Shown here piece after piece: positions 19,886 to 32,900 of a DNA stretch of 64,000 nucleotides. Positions within the stretch are counted from its first letter, which is position 1. Every line of letters begins with the position of its first letter. The position numbers were made by a program, and so were the translations under genes. The DNA is from Aphanomyces cochlioides (taxonomy: Eukaryota; Oomycota; Saprolegniomycetes; Saprolegniales; Verrucalvaceae). The stretch spans positions 1,054,001-1,118,000 of the forward strand of contig JAHQRK010000004.1 in assembly GCA_019828595.1 (NCBI GenBank), written 5' to 3'. The notes under the pieces were generated by a model. The model made no database searches, was not told the origin of the DNA, and worked only from the letters and a program-made list of their open reading frames with translations.

Positions 19886-20935
19886 TGAAACGACGCTGTT
19901 AGGAATGATGTGTTGACGTAACCAGGGGTCCGAAGATAGATGCTTGAGCACATTGAATACCTTGGTGTATCCCTTCTTGAGAGGGAGATCAACCAGGAGC
20001 TGTTGTAGATGTAGCTTGATCAAAGAGGTAGCATGAATGGCAACTTCCGTCGGACTCTTCGCTGTGAGGTCGGGTCGAAAGGTGCGATCGGCACGTTGGA
20101 GCCATATTTGATAATACACGCAGGCTCGGACAATCGGCCAGATCTTCAGATAGCCACGGATGTAGTATCCATCGGACGGCTTGGGCGTCTCGTAGAACAT
20201 TTCCAGACACGTTGACGGAAAGGAACACTCGAGCAGTCGCTGGATTGCCTTGAAGAAATACCAAACAGATTGGTCATATCCACAAGAGAACAGGAAATGC
20301 TCGTACGTCTCATTGACACGACAGAAGACACACGTCGGCTTGGGGTCTTGGTACTGAAACAGATCTTGCATGGCGTTGGCGCGGAGAAGGGTCTTGAAAA
20401 TGAACTCTCCATATCGAGGGAGAATGTGGTCGGGTTGGAGGAAGGCGGCAAGTTGGGTAAGGCGCTTGGGGTCTTCGTAAAAGTTGGATGGCAGGTTGAG
20501 ATGCTTGGTAGGAAGAATGGACGAGCTGACAGCTGGAGGAGCTCTGATCTTAGCCGATTTCGAAGTCGCAAACGCCAACAAGATCGGACTCGAGTCAGGG
20601 TGTATCATCCAGTGCCATTCCATCCATTCAGAGCTTGGCGTCGGCAAGTGAAACACGGGAGCATCCTCTTCAGAAACAATCTCAAACAATCGTGATAACT
20701 TGGTCACCAAGATTGAGATCCATTGTTTCGTTGGAGGGACAAAATTGGCTTGGCGGCAGGCACGGTTGATTTTGTCGAACAAGATCGAAGCTGGCCAAAC
20801 TCGCTGACACGGAGTCAACAAATGTGACAACTTCGTGATGTGAAGCGAAGCCAATACATTGGTTTGGTCTTGCGTCAATGTAGAGCACTGATCGTATAGG
20901 TCTTCAAGTCTAGGCAGATACGAGTTGTGCCAAAG
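19883..20935 (-). pseudogene. LINE ORF2 C-terminal fragment with zinc-binding (zf-RVT) motif
   Basis: About 350 codons are open without interruption, ending at TGA 19885-19883. The fragment lies downstream of the reverse transcriptase domain. It contains the CVFC...HFLFSC arrangement (CX2C...HX4C) typical of the RVT zinc-binding region at the C-terminus of L1/Tx1-type ORF2 proteins. The fragment lacks endonuclease and reverse transcriptase, so it is inactive alone. Its frame happens to stay open into the adjoining satellite, which yields a spurious 399-codon ORF. Confidence 0.8.
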
Positions 20936-23900
20936 TGCAGTTTGTGGGGTATGCTTGGGACTATCGCGTGTTGATTTCGGACCAATAGGTGCTTGGTCGT
21001 CCACCACACGAGCATGACACCTTTCAAACATGCCAGATCGGACCAAGTAGGTGCTTGGTCGTCCACCACACGAGCATGACACCTTTCAAACATGCCAGAC
21101 GTGACGAGTGGGTATCTCGATGGGGTCGAGATGTGCATGTGGCACGTGGGTACCAAACGTGGAGAAAAAGTAGAGAAAAAGTGGCATCGAGATGCAGTTT
21201 GTGGGGTATGCTTGGGACTATCGCGTGTTGATTTCGGACCAAGTAGGTGCTTGGTCGTCCACCACACGAGCATGACACCTTTCAAACATGCCAGACGTGA
21301 CGAGTGGGTATCTCGATGGGGTCGAGATGTGCATGTGGCACGTGGGTACCAAACGTGGAGAAAAAGTAGAGAAAAAGTGGCATCGAGATGCAGTTTGTGG
21401 GGTATGCTTGGGACTATCGCGTGTTGATTTCGGACCAAGTAGGTGCTTGGTCGTCCACCACACGAGCATGACACCTTTCAAACATGCCAGACGTGACGAG
21501 TGGGTATCTCGATGGGGTCGAGATGTGCATGTGGCACGTGGGTACCAAACGTGGAGAAAAAGTAGAGAAAAAGTGGCATCGAGATGCAGTTTGTGGGGTA
21601 TGCTTGGGACTATGGCGTGTTGATTTCGGACCAAGTAGGTGCTTGGTCGTCCACCACACGAGCATGACACCTTTCAAACATGCCAGACGTGACGAGTGGG
21701 TATCTCGATGGGGTCGAGATGTGCATGTGGCACGTGGGTACCAAACGTGGAGAAAAAGTAGAGAAAAAGTGGCATCGAGATGCAGTTTGTGGGGTATGCT
21801 TGGGACTATCGCGTGTTGATTTCGGACCAAGTAGGTGCTTGGTCGTCCACCACACGAGCATGACACCTTTCAAACATGCCAGACGTGACGAGTGGGTATC
21901 TCGATGGGGTCGAGATGTGCATGTGGCACGTGGGTACCAAACGTGGAGAAAAAGTAGAGAAAAAGTGGCATCGAGATGCAGTTTGTGGGGTATGCTTGGG
22001 ACTATCGCGTGTTGATTTCGGACCAAGTAGGTGCTTGGTCGTCCACCACACGAGCATGACACCTTTCAAACATGCCAGACGTGACGAGTGGGTATCTCGA
22101 TGGGGTCGAGATGTGCATGTGGCACGTGGGTACCAAACGTGGAGAAAAAGTAGAGAAAAAGTGGCATCGAGATGCAGTTTGTGGGGTATGCTTGGGACTA
22201 TCGCGTGTTGATTTCGGACCAAGTAGGTGCTTGGTCGTCCACCACACGAGCATGACACCTTTCAAACATGCCAGACGTGACGAGTGGGTATCTCGATGGG
22301 GTCGAGATGTGCATGTGGCACGTGGGTACCAAACGTGGAGAAAAAGTAGAGAAAAAGTGGCATCGAGATGCAGTTTGTGGGGTATGCTTGGGACTATCGC
22401 GTGTTGATTTCGGACCAAGTAGGTGCTTGGTCGTCCACCACACGAGCATGACACCTTTCAAACATGCCAGACGTGACGAGTGGGTATCTCGATGGGGTCG
22501 AGATGTGCATGTGGCACGTGGGTACCAAACGTGGAGAAAAAGTAGAGAAAAAGTGGCATCGAGATGCAGTTTGTGGGGTATGCTTGGGACTATCGCGTGT
22601 TGATTTCGGACCAAGTAGGTGCTTGGTCGTCCACCACACGAGCATGACACCTTTCAAACATGCCAGACGTGACGAGTGGGTATCTCGATGGGGTCGAGAT
22701 GTGCATGTGGCACGTGGGTACCAAACGTGGAGAAAAAGTAGAGAAAAAGTGGCATCGAGATGCAGTTTGTGGGGTATGCTTGGGACTATCGCGTGTTGAT
22801 TTCGGACCAAGTAGGTGCTTGGTCGTCCACCACACGAGCATGACACCTTTCAAACATGCCAGACGTGACGAGTGGGTATCTCGATGGGGTCGAGATGTGC
22901 ATGTGGCACGTGGGTACCAAACGTGGAGAAAAAGTAGAGAAAAAGTGGCATCGAGATGCAGTTTGTGGGGTATGCTTGGGACTATCGCGTGTTGATTTCG
23001 GACCAAGTAGGTGCTTGGTCGTCCACCACACGAGCATGACACCTTTCAAACATGCCAGACGTGACGAGTGGGTATCTCGATGGGGTCGAGATGTGCATGT
23101 GGCACGTGGGTACCAAACGTGGAGAAAAAGTAGAGAAAAAGTGGCATCGAGATGCAGTTTGTGGGGTATGCTTGGGACTATCGCGTGTTGATTTCGGACC
23201 AAGTAGGTGCTTGGTCGTCCACCACACGAGCATGACACCTTTCAAACATGCCAGACGTGACGAGTGGGTATCTCGATGGGGTCGAGATGTGCATGTGGCA
23301 CGTGGGTACCAAACGTGGAGAAAAAGTAGAGAAAAAGTGGCATCGAGATGCAGTTTGTGGGGTATGCTTGGGACTATGGCGTGTTGATTTCGGACCAAGT
23401 AGGTGCTTGGTCGTCCACCACACGAGCATGACACCTTTCAAACATGCCAGACGTGACGAGTGGGTATCTCGATGGGGTCGAGATGTGCATGTGGCACGTG
23501 GGTACCAAACGTGGAGAAAAAGTAGAGAAAAAGTGGCATCGAGATGCAGTTTGTGGGGTATGCTTGGGACTATCGCGTGTTGATTTCGGACCAAGTAGGT
23601 GCTTGGTCGTCCACCACACGAGCATGACACCTTTCAAACATGCCAGACGTGACGAGTGGGTATCTCGATGGGGTCGAGATGTGCATGTGGCACGTGGGTA
23701 CCAAACGTGGAGAAAAAGTAGAGAAAAAGTGGCATCGAGATGCAGTTTGTGGGGTATGCTTGGGACTATCGCGTGTTGATTTCGGACCAAGTAGGTGCTT
23801 GGTCGTCCACCACACGAGCATGACACCTTTCAAACATGCCAGACGTGACGAGTGGGTATCTCGATGGGGTCGAGATGTGCATGTGGCACGTGGGTACCAA

Positions 23901-26900
23901 ACGTGGAGAAAAAGTAGAGAAAAAGTGGCATCGAGATGCAGTTTGTGGGGTATGCTTGGGACTATCGCGTGTTGATTTCGGACCAAGTAGGTGCTTGGTC
24001 GTCCACCACACGAGCATGACACCTTTCAAACATGCCAGACGTGACGAGTGGGTATCTCGATGGGGTCGAGATGTGCATGTGGCACGTGGGTACCAAACGT
24101 GGAGAAAAAGTAGAGAAAAAGTGGCATCGAGATGCAGTTTGTGGGGTATGCTTGGGACTATCGCGTGTTGATTTCGGACCAAGTAGGTGCTTGGTCGTCC
24201 ACCACACGAGCATGACACCTTTCAAACATGCCAGACGTGACGAGTGGGTATCTCGATGGGGTCGAGATGTGCATGTGGCACGTGGGTACCAAACGTGGAG
24301 AAAAAGTAGAGAAAAAGTGGCATCGAGATGCAGTTTGTGGGGTATGCTTGGGACTATCGCGTGTTGATTTCGGACCAAGTAGGTGCTTGGTCGTCCACCA
24401 CACGAGCATGACACCTTTCAAACATGCCAGACGTGACGAGTGGGTATCTCGATGGGGTCGAGATGTGCATGTGGCACGTGGGTACCAAACGTGGAGAAAA
24501 AGTAGAGAAAAAGTGGCATCGAGATGCAGTTTGTGGGGTATGCTTGGGACTATCGCGTGTTGATTTCGGACCAAGTAGGTGCTTGGTCGTCCACCACACG
24601 AGCATGACACCTTTCAAACATGCCAGACGTGACGAGTGGGTATCTCGATGGGGTCGAGATGTGCATGTGGCACGTGGGTACCAAACGTGGAGAAAAAGTA
24701 GAGAAAAAGTGGCATCGAGATGCAGTTTGTGGGGTATGCTTGGGACTATCGCGTGTTGATTTCGGACCAAGTAGGTGCTTGGTCGTCCACCACACGAGCA
24801 TGACACCTTTCAAACATGCCAGACGTGACGAGTGGGTATCTCGATGGGGTCGAGATGTGCATGTGGCACGTGGGTACCAAACGTGGAGAAAAAGTAGAGA
24901 AAAAGTGGCATCGAGATGCAGTTTGTGGGGTATGCTTGGGACTATCGCGTGTTGATTTCGGACCAAGTAGGTGCTTGGTCGTCCACCACACGAGCATGAC
25001 ACCTTTCAAACATGCCAGACGTGACGAGTGGGTATCTCGATGGGGTCGAGATGTGCATGTGGCACGTGGGTACCAAACGTGGAGAAAAAGTAGAGAAAAA
25101 GTGGCATCGAGATGCAGTTTGTGGGGTATGCTTGGGACTATCGCGTGTTGATTTCGGACCAAGTAGGTGCTTGGTCGTCCACCACACGAGCATGACACCT
25201 TTCAAACATGCCAGACGTGACGAGTGGGTATCTCGATGGGGTCGAGATGTGCATGTGGCACGTGGGTACCAAACGTGGAGAAAAAGTAGAGAAAAAGTGG
25301 CATCGAGATGCAGTTTGTGGGGTATGCTTGGGACTATCGCGTGTTGATTTCGGACCAAGTAGGTGCTTGGTCGTCCACCACACGAGCATGACACCTTTCA
25401 AACATGCCAGACGTGACGAGTGGGTATCTCGATGGGGTCGAGATGTGCATGTGGCACGTGGGTACCAAACGTGGAGAAAAAGTAGAGAAAAAGTGGCATC
25501 GAGATGCAGTTTGTGGGGTATGCTTGGGACTATCGCGTGTTGATTTCGGACCAAGTAGGTGCTTGGTCGTCCACCACACGAGCATGACACCTTTCAAACA
25601 TGCCAGACGTGACGAGTGGGTATCTCGATGGGGTCGAGATGTGCATGTGGCACGTGGGTACCAAACGTGGAGAAAAAGTAGAGAAAAAGTGGCATCGAGA
25701 TGCAGTTTGTGGGGTATGCTTGGGACTATCGCGTGTTGATTTCGGACCAAGTAGGTGCTTGGTCGTCCACCACACGAGCATGACACCTTTCAAACATGCC
25801 AGACGTGACGAGTGGGTATCTCGATGGGGTCGAGATGTGCATGTGGCACGTGGGTACCAAACGTGGAGAAAAAGTAGAGAAAAAGTGGCATCGAGATGCA
25901 GTTTGTGGGGTATGCTTGGGACTATGGCGTGTTGATTTCGGACCAAGTAGGTGCTTGGTCGTCCACCACACGAGCATGACACCTTTCAAACATGCCAGAC
26001 GTGACGAGTGGGTATCTCGATGGGGTCGAGATGTGCATGTGGCACGTGGGTACCAAACGTGGAGAAAAAGTAGAGAAAAAGTGGCATCGAGATGCAGTTT
26101 GTGGGGTATGCTTGGGACTATCGCGTGTTGATTTCGGACCAAGTAGGTGCTTGGTCGTCCACCACACGAGCATGACACCTTTCAAACATGCCAGACGTGA
26201 CGAGTGGGTATCTCGATGGGGTCGAGATGTGCATGTGGCACGTGGGTACCAAACGTGGAGAAAAAGTAGAGAAAAAGTGGCATCGAGATGCAGTTTGTGG
26301 GGTATGCTTGGGACTATCGCGTGTTGATTTCGGACCAAGTAGGTGCTTGGTCGTCCACCACACGAGCATGACACCTTTCAAACATGCCAGACGTGACGAG
26401 TGGGTATCTCGATGGGGTCGAGATGTGCATGTGGCACGTGGGTACCAAACGTGGAGAAAAAGTAGAGAAAAAGTGGCATCGAGATGCAGTTTGTGGGGTA
26501 TGCTTGGGACTATCGCGTGTTGATTTCGGACCAAGTAGGTGCTTGGTCGTCCACCACACGAGCATGACACCTTTCAAACATGCCAGACGTGACGAGTGGG
26601 TATCTCGATGGGGTCGAGATGTGCATGTGGCACGTGGGTACCAAACGTGGAGAAAAAGTAGAGAAAAAGTGGCATCGAGATGCAGTTTGTGGGGTATGCT
26701 TGGGACTATCGCGTGTTGATTTCGGACCAAGTAGGTGCTTGGTCGTCCACCACACGAGCATGACACCTTTCAAACATGCCAGACGTGACGAGTGGGTATC
26801 TCGATGGGGTCGAGATGTGCATGTGGCACGTGGGTACCAAACGTGGAGAAAAAGTAGAGAAAAAGTGGCATCGAGATGCAGTTTGTGGGGTATGCTTGGA

Positions 26901-29900
26901 CTATCGCGTGTTGATTTCGGACCAAGTAGGTGCTTGGTCGTCCACCACACGAGCATGACACCTTTCAAACATGCCAGACGTGACGAGTGGGTATCTCGAT
27001 GGGGTCGAGATGTGCATGTGGCACGTGGGTACCAAACGTGGAGAAAAAGTAGAGAAAAAGTGGCATCGAGATGCAGTTTGTGGGGTATGCTTGGGACTAT
27101 GGCGTGTTGATTTCGGACCAAGTAGGTGCTTGGTCGTCCACCACACGAGCATGACACCTTTCAAACATGCCAGACGTGACGAGTGGGTATCTCGATGGGG
27201 TCGAGATGTGCATGTGGCACGTGGGTACCAAACGTGGAGAAAAAGTAGAGAAAAAGTGGCATCGAGATGCAGTTTGTGGGGTATGCTTGGGACTATGGCG
27301 TGTTGATTTCGGACCAAGTAGGTGCTTGGTCGTCCACCACACGAGCATGACACCTTTCAAACATGCCAGACGTGACGAGTGGGTATCTCGATGGGGTCGA
27401 GATGTGCATGTGGCACGTGGGTACCAAACGTGGAGAAAAAGTAGAGAAAAAGTGGCATCGAGATGCAGTTTGTGGGGTATGCTTGGGACTATCGCGTGTT
27501 GATTTCGGACCAAGTAGGTGCTTGGTCGTCCACCACACGAGCATGACACCTTTCAAACATGCCAGACGTGACGAGTGGGTATCTCGATGGGGTCGAGATG
27601 TGCATGTGGCACGTGGGTACCAAACGTGGAGAAAAAGTAGAGAAAAAGTGGCATCGAGATGCAGTTTGTGGGGTATGCTTGGGACTATCGCGTGTTGATT
27701 TCGGACCAAGTAGGTGCTTGGTCGTCCACCACACGAGCATGACACCTTTCAAACATGCCAGACGTGACGAGTGGGTATCTCGATGGGGTCGAGATGTGCA
27801 TGTGGCACGTGGGTACCAAACGTGGAGAAAAAGTAGAGAAAAAGTGGCATCGAGATGCAGTTTGTGGGGTATGCTTGGGACTATCGCGTGTTGATTTCGG
27901 ACCAAGTAGGTGCTTGGTCGTCCACCACACGAGCATGACACCTTTCAAACATGCCAGACGTGACGAGTGGGTATCTCGATGGGGTCGAGATGTGCATGTG
28001 GCACGTGGGTACCAAACGTGGAGAAAAAGTAGAGAAAAAGTGGCATCGAGATGCAGTTTGTGGGGTATGCTTGGGACTATCGCGTGTTGATTTCGGACCA
28101 AGTAGGTGCTTGGTCGTCCACCACACGAGCATGACACCTTTCAAACATGCCAGACGTGACGAGTGGGTATCTCGATGGGGTCGAGATGTGCATGTGGCAC
28201 GTGGGTACCAAACGTGGAGAAAAAGTAGAGAAAAAGTGGCATCGAGATGCAGTTTGTGGGGTATGCTTGGGACTATCGCGTGTTGATTTCGGACCAAGTA
28301 GGTGCTTGGTCGTCCACCACACGAGCATGACACCTTTCAAACATGCCAGACGTGACGAGTGGGTATCTCGATGGGGTCGAGATGTGCATGTGGCACGTGG
28401 GTACCAAACGTGGAGAAAAAGTAGAGAAAAAGTGGCATCGAGATGCAGTTTGTGGGGTATGCTTGGGACTATCGCGTGTTGATTTCGGACCAAGTAGGTG
28501 CTTGGTCGTCCACCACACGAGCATGACACCTTTCAAACATGCCAGACGTGACGAGTGGGTATCTCGATGGGGTCGAGATGTGCATGTGGCACGTGGGTAC
28601 CAAACGTGGAGAAAAAGTAGAGAAAAAGTGGCATCGAGATGCAGTTTGTGGGGTATGCTTGGGACTATCGCGTGTTGATTTCGGACCAAGTAGGTGCTTG
28701 GTCGTCCACCACACGAGCATGACACCTTTCAAACATGCCAGACGTGACGAGTGGGTATCTCGATGGGGTCGAGATGTGCATGTGGCACGTGGGTACCAAA
28801 CGTGGAGAAAAAGTAGAGAAAAAGTGGCATCGAGATGCAGTTTGTGGGGTATGCTTGGGACTATCGCGTGTTGATTTCGGACCAAGTAGGTGCTTGGTCG
28901 TCCACCACACGAGCATGACACCTTTCAAACATGCCAGACGTGACGAGTGGGTATCTCGATGGGGTCGAGATGTGCATGTGGCACGTGGGTACCAAACGTG
29001 GAGAAAAAGTAGAGAAAAAGTGGCATCGAGATGCAGTTTGTGGGGTATGCTTGGGACTATCGCGTGTTGATTTCGGACCAAGTAGGTGCTTGGTCGTCCA
29101 CCACACGAGCATGACACCTTTCAAACATGCCAGACGTGACGAGTGGGTATCTCGATGGGGTCGAGATGTGCATGTGGCACGTGGGTACCAAACGTGGAGA
29201 AAAAGTAGAGAAAAAGTGGCATCGAGATGCAGTTTGTGGGGTATGCTTGGGACTATCGCGTGTTGATTTCGGACCAAGTAGGTGCTTGGTCGTCCACCAC
29301 ACGAGCATGACACCTTTCAAACATGCCAGACGTGACGAGTGGGTATCTCGATGGGGTCGAGATGTGCATGTGGCACGTGGGTACCAAACGTGGAGAAAAA
29401 GTAGAGAAAAAGTGGCATCGAGATGCAGTTTGTGGGGTATGCTTGGGACTATCGCGTGTTGATTTCGGACCAAGTAGGTGCTTGGTCGTCCACCACACGA
29501 GCATGACACCTTTCAAACATGCCAGACGTGACGAGTGGGTATCTCGATGGGGTCGAGATGTGCATGTGGCACGTGGGTACCAAACGTGGAGAAAAAGTAG
29601 AGAAAAAGTGGCATCGAGATGCAGTTTGTGGGGTATGCTTGGGACTATCGCGTGTTGATTTCGGACCAAGTAGGTGCTTGGTCGTCCACCACACGAGCAT
29701 GACACCTTTCAAACATGCCAGACGTGACGAGTGGGTATCTCGATGGGGTCGAGATGTGCATGTGGCACGTGGGTACCAAACGTGGAGAAAAAGTAGAGAA
29801 AAAGTGGCATCGAGATGCAGTTTGTGGGGTATGCTTGGGACTATCGCGTGTTGATTTCGGACCAAGTAGGTGCTTGGTCGTCCACCACACGAGCATGACA

Positions 29901-32900
29901 CCTTTCAAACATGCCAGACGTGACGAGTGGGTATCTCGATGGGGTCGAGATGTGCATGTGGCACGTGGGTACCAAACGTGGAGAAAAAGTAGAGAAAAAG
30001 TGGCATCGAGATGCAGTTTGTGGGGTATGCTTGGGACTATCGCGTGTTGATTTCGGACCAAGTAGGTGCTTGGTCGTCCACCACACGAGCATGACACCTT
30101 TCAAACATGCCAGACGTGACGAGTGGGTATCTCGATGGGGTCGAGATGTGCATGTGGCACGTGGGTACCAAACGTGGAGAAAAAGTAGAGAAAAAGTGGC
30201 ATCGAGATGCAGTTTGTGGGGTATGCTTGGGACTATCGCGTGTTGATTTCGGACCAAGTAGGTGCTTGGTCGTCCACCACACGAGCATGACACCTTTCAA
30301 ACATGCCAGACGTGACGAGTGGGTATCTCGATGGGGTCGAGATGTGCATGTGGCACGTGGGTACCAAACGTGGAGAAAAAGTAGAGAAAAAGTGGCATCG
30401 AGATGCAGTTTGTGGGGTATGCTTGGGACTATCGCGTGTTGATTTCGGACCAAGTAGGTGCTTGGTCGTCCACCACACGAGCATGACACCTTTCAAACAT
30501 GCCAGACGTGACGAGTGGGTATCTCGATGGGGTCGAGATGTGCATGTGGCACGTGGGTACCAAACGTGGAGAAAAAGTAGAGAAAAAGTGGCATCGAGAT
30601 GCAGTTTGTGGGGTATGCTTGGGACTATCGCGTGTTGATTTCGGACCAAGTAGGTGCTTGGTCGTCCACCACACGAGCATGACACCTTTCAAACATGCCA
30701 GACGTGACGAGTGGGTATCTCGATGGGGTCGAGATGTGCATGTGGCACGTGGGTACCAAACGTGGAGAAAAAGTAGAGAAAAAGTGGCATCGAGATGCAG
30801 TTTGTGGGGTATGCTTGGGACTATCGCGTGTTGATTTCGGACCAAGTAGGTGCTTGGTCGTCCACCACACGAGCATGACACCTTTCAAACATGCCAGACG
30901 TGACGAGTGGGTATCTCGATGGGGTCGAGATGTGCATGTGGCACGTGGGTACCAAACGTGGAGAAAAAGTAGAGAAAAAGTGGCATCGAGATGCAGTTTG
31001 TGGGGTATGCTTGGGACTATCGCGTGTTGATTTCGGACCAAGTAGGTGCTTGGTCGTCCACCACACGAGCATGACACCTTTCAAACATGCCAGACGTGAC
31101 GAGTGGGTATCTCGATGGGGTCGAGATGTGCATGTGGCACGTGGGTACCAAACGTGGAGAAAAAGTAGAGAAAAAGTGGCATCGAGATGCAGTTTGTGGG
31201 GTATGCTTGGGACTATCGCGTGTTGATTTCGGACCAAGTAGGTGCTTGGTCGTCCACCACACGAGCATGACACCTTTCAAACATGCCAGACGTGACGAGT
31301 GGGTATCTCGATGGGGTCGAGATGTGCATGTGGCACGTGGGTACCAAACGTGGAGAAAAAGTAGAGAAAAAGTGGCATCGAGATGCAGTTTGTGGGGTAT
31401 GCTTGGGACTATCGCGTGTTGATTTCGGACCAAGTAGGTGCTTGGTCGTCCACCACACGAGCATGACACCTTTCAAACATGCCAGACGTGACGAGTGGGT
31501 ATCTCGATGGGGTCGAGATGTGCATGTGGCACGTGGGTACCAAACGTGGAGAAAAAGTAGAGAAAAAGTGGCATCGAGATGCAGTTTGTGGGGTATGCTT
31601 GGGACTATCGCGTGTTGATTTCGGACCAAGTAGGTGCTTGGTCGTCCACCACACGAGCATGACACCTTTCAAACATGCCAGACGTGACGAGTGGGTATCT
31701 CGATGGGGTCGAGATGTGCATGTGGCACGTGGGTACCAAACGTGGAGAAAAAGTAGAGAAAAAGTGGCATCGAGATGCAGTTTGTGGGGTATGCTTGGGA
31801 CTATCGCGTGTTGATTTCGGACCAAGTAGGTGCTTGGTCGTCCACCACACGAGCATGACACCTTTCAAACATGCCAGACGTGACGAGTGGGTATCTCGAT
31901 GGGGTCGAGATGTGCATGTGGCACGTGGGTACCAAACGTGGAGAAAAAGTAGAGAAAAAGTGGCATCGAGATGCAGTTTGTGGGGTATGCTTGGGACTAT
32001 CGCGTGTTGATTTCGGACCAAGTAGGTGCTTGGTCGTCCACCACACGAGCATGACACCTTTCAAACATGCCAGACGTGACGAGTGGGTATCTCGATGGGG
32101 TCGAGATGTGCATGTGGCACGTGGGTACCAAACGTGGAGAAAAAGTAGAGAAAAAGTGGCATCGAGATGCAGTTTGTGGGGTATGCTTGGGACTATGGCG
32201 TGTTGATTTCGGACCAAGTAGGTGCTTGGTCGTCCACCACACGAGCATGACACCTTTCAAACATGCCAGACGTGACGAGTGGGTATCTCGATGGGGTCGA
32301 GATGTGCATGTGGCACGTGGGTACCAAACGTGGAGAAAAAGTAGAGAAAAAGTGGCATCGAGATGCAGTTTGTGGGGTATGCTTGGGACTATCGCGTGTT
32401 GATTTCGGACCAAGTAGGTGCTTGGTCGTCCACCACACGAGCATGACACCTTTCAAACATGCCAGACGTGACGAGTGGGTATCTCGATGGGGTCGAGATG
32501 TGCATGTGGCACGTGGGTACCAAACGTGGAGAAAAAGTAGAGAAAAAGTGGCATCGAGATGCAGTTTGTGGGGTATGCTTGGGACTATCGCGTGTTGATT
32601 TCGGACCAAGTAGGTGCTTGGTCGTCCACCACACGAGCATGACACCTTTCAAACATGCCAGACGTGACGAGTGGGTATCTCGATGGGGTCGAGATGTGCA
32701 TGTGGCACGTGGGTACCAAACGTGGAGAAAAAGTAGAGAAAAAGTGGCATCGAGATGCAGTTTGTGGGGTATGCTTGGGACTATCGCGTGTTGATTTCGG
32801 ACCAAGTAGGTGCTTGGTCGTCCACCACACGAGCATGACACCTTTCAAACATGCCAGACGTGACGAGTGGGTATCTCGATGGGGTCGAGATGTGCATGTG

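Larger units (their letters stand above)
19731..20935 (-). mobile_element. 5'-truncated L1-like LINE inserted in the satellite
   Basis: This 1,205-bp insert is flanked by identical TGCAGTTTG at 19722-19730 and 20936-20944, a 9-bp target-site duplication of satellite sequence. It contains only the 3' part of a LINE: the C-terminal ORF2 segment and a ~150-bp 3' untranslated region. 5' truncation is the usual product of target-primed reverse transcription. The 3' end has no poly-A. Its first 511 bp (20425-20935) also occur at 59162-59678 with roughly 2% differences, so they are two copies of one LINE family. Confidence 0.85.

Noticed and set aside
19883..21082. A single 399-aa protein spanning LINE and satellite
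   Set aside because: The target-site duplication at 20936 shows the frame is open across an insertion junction by chance.
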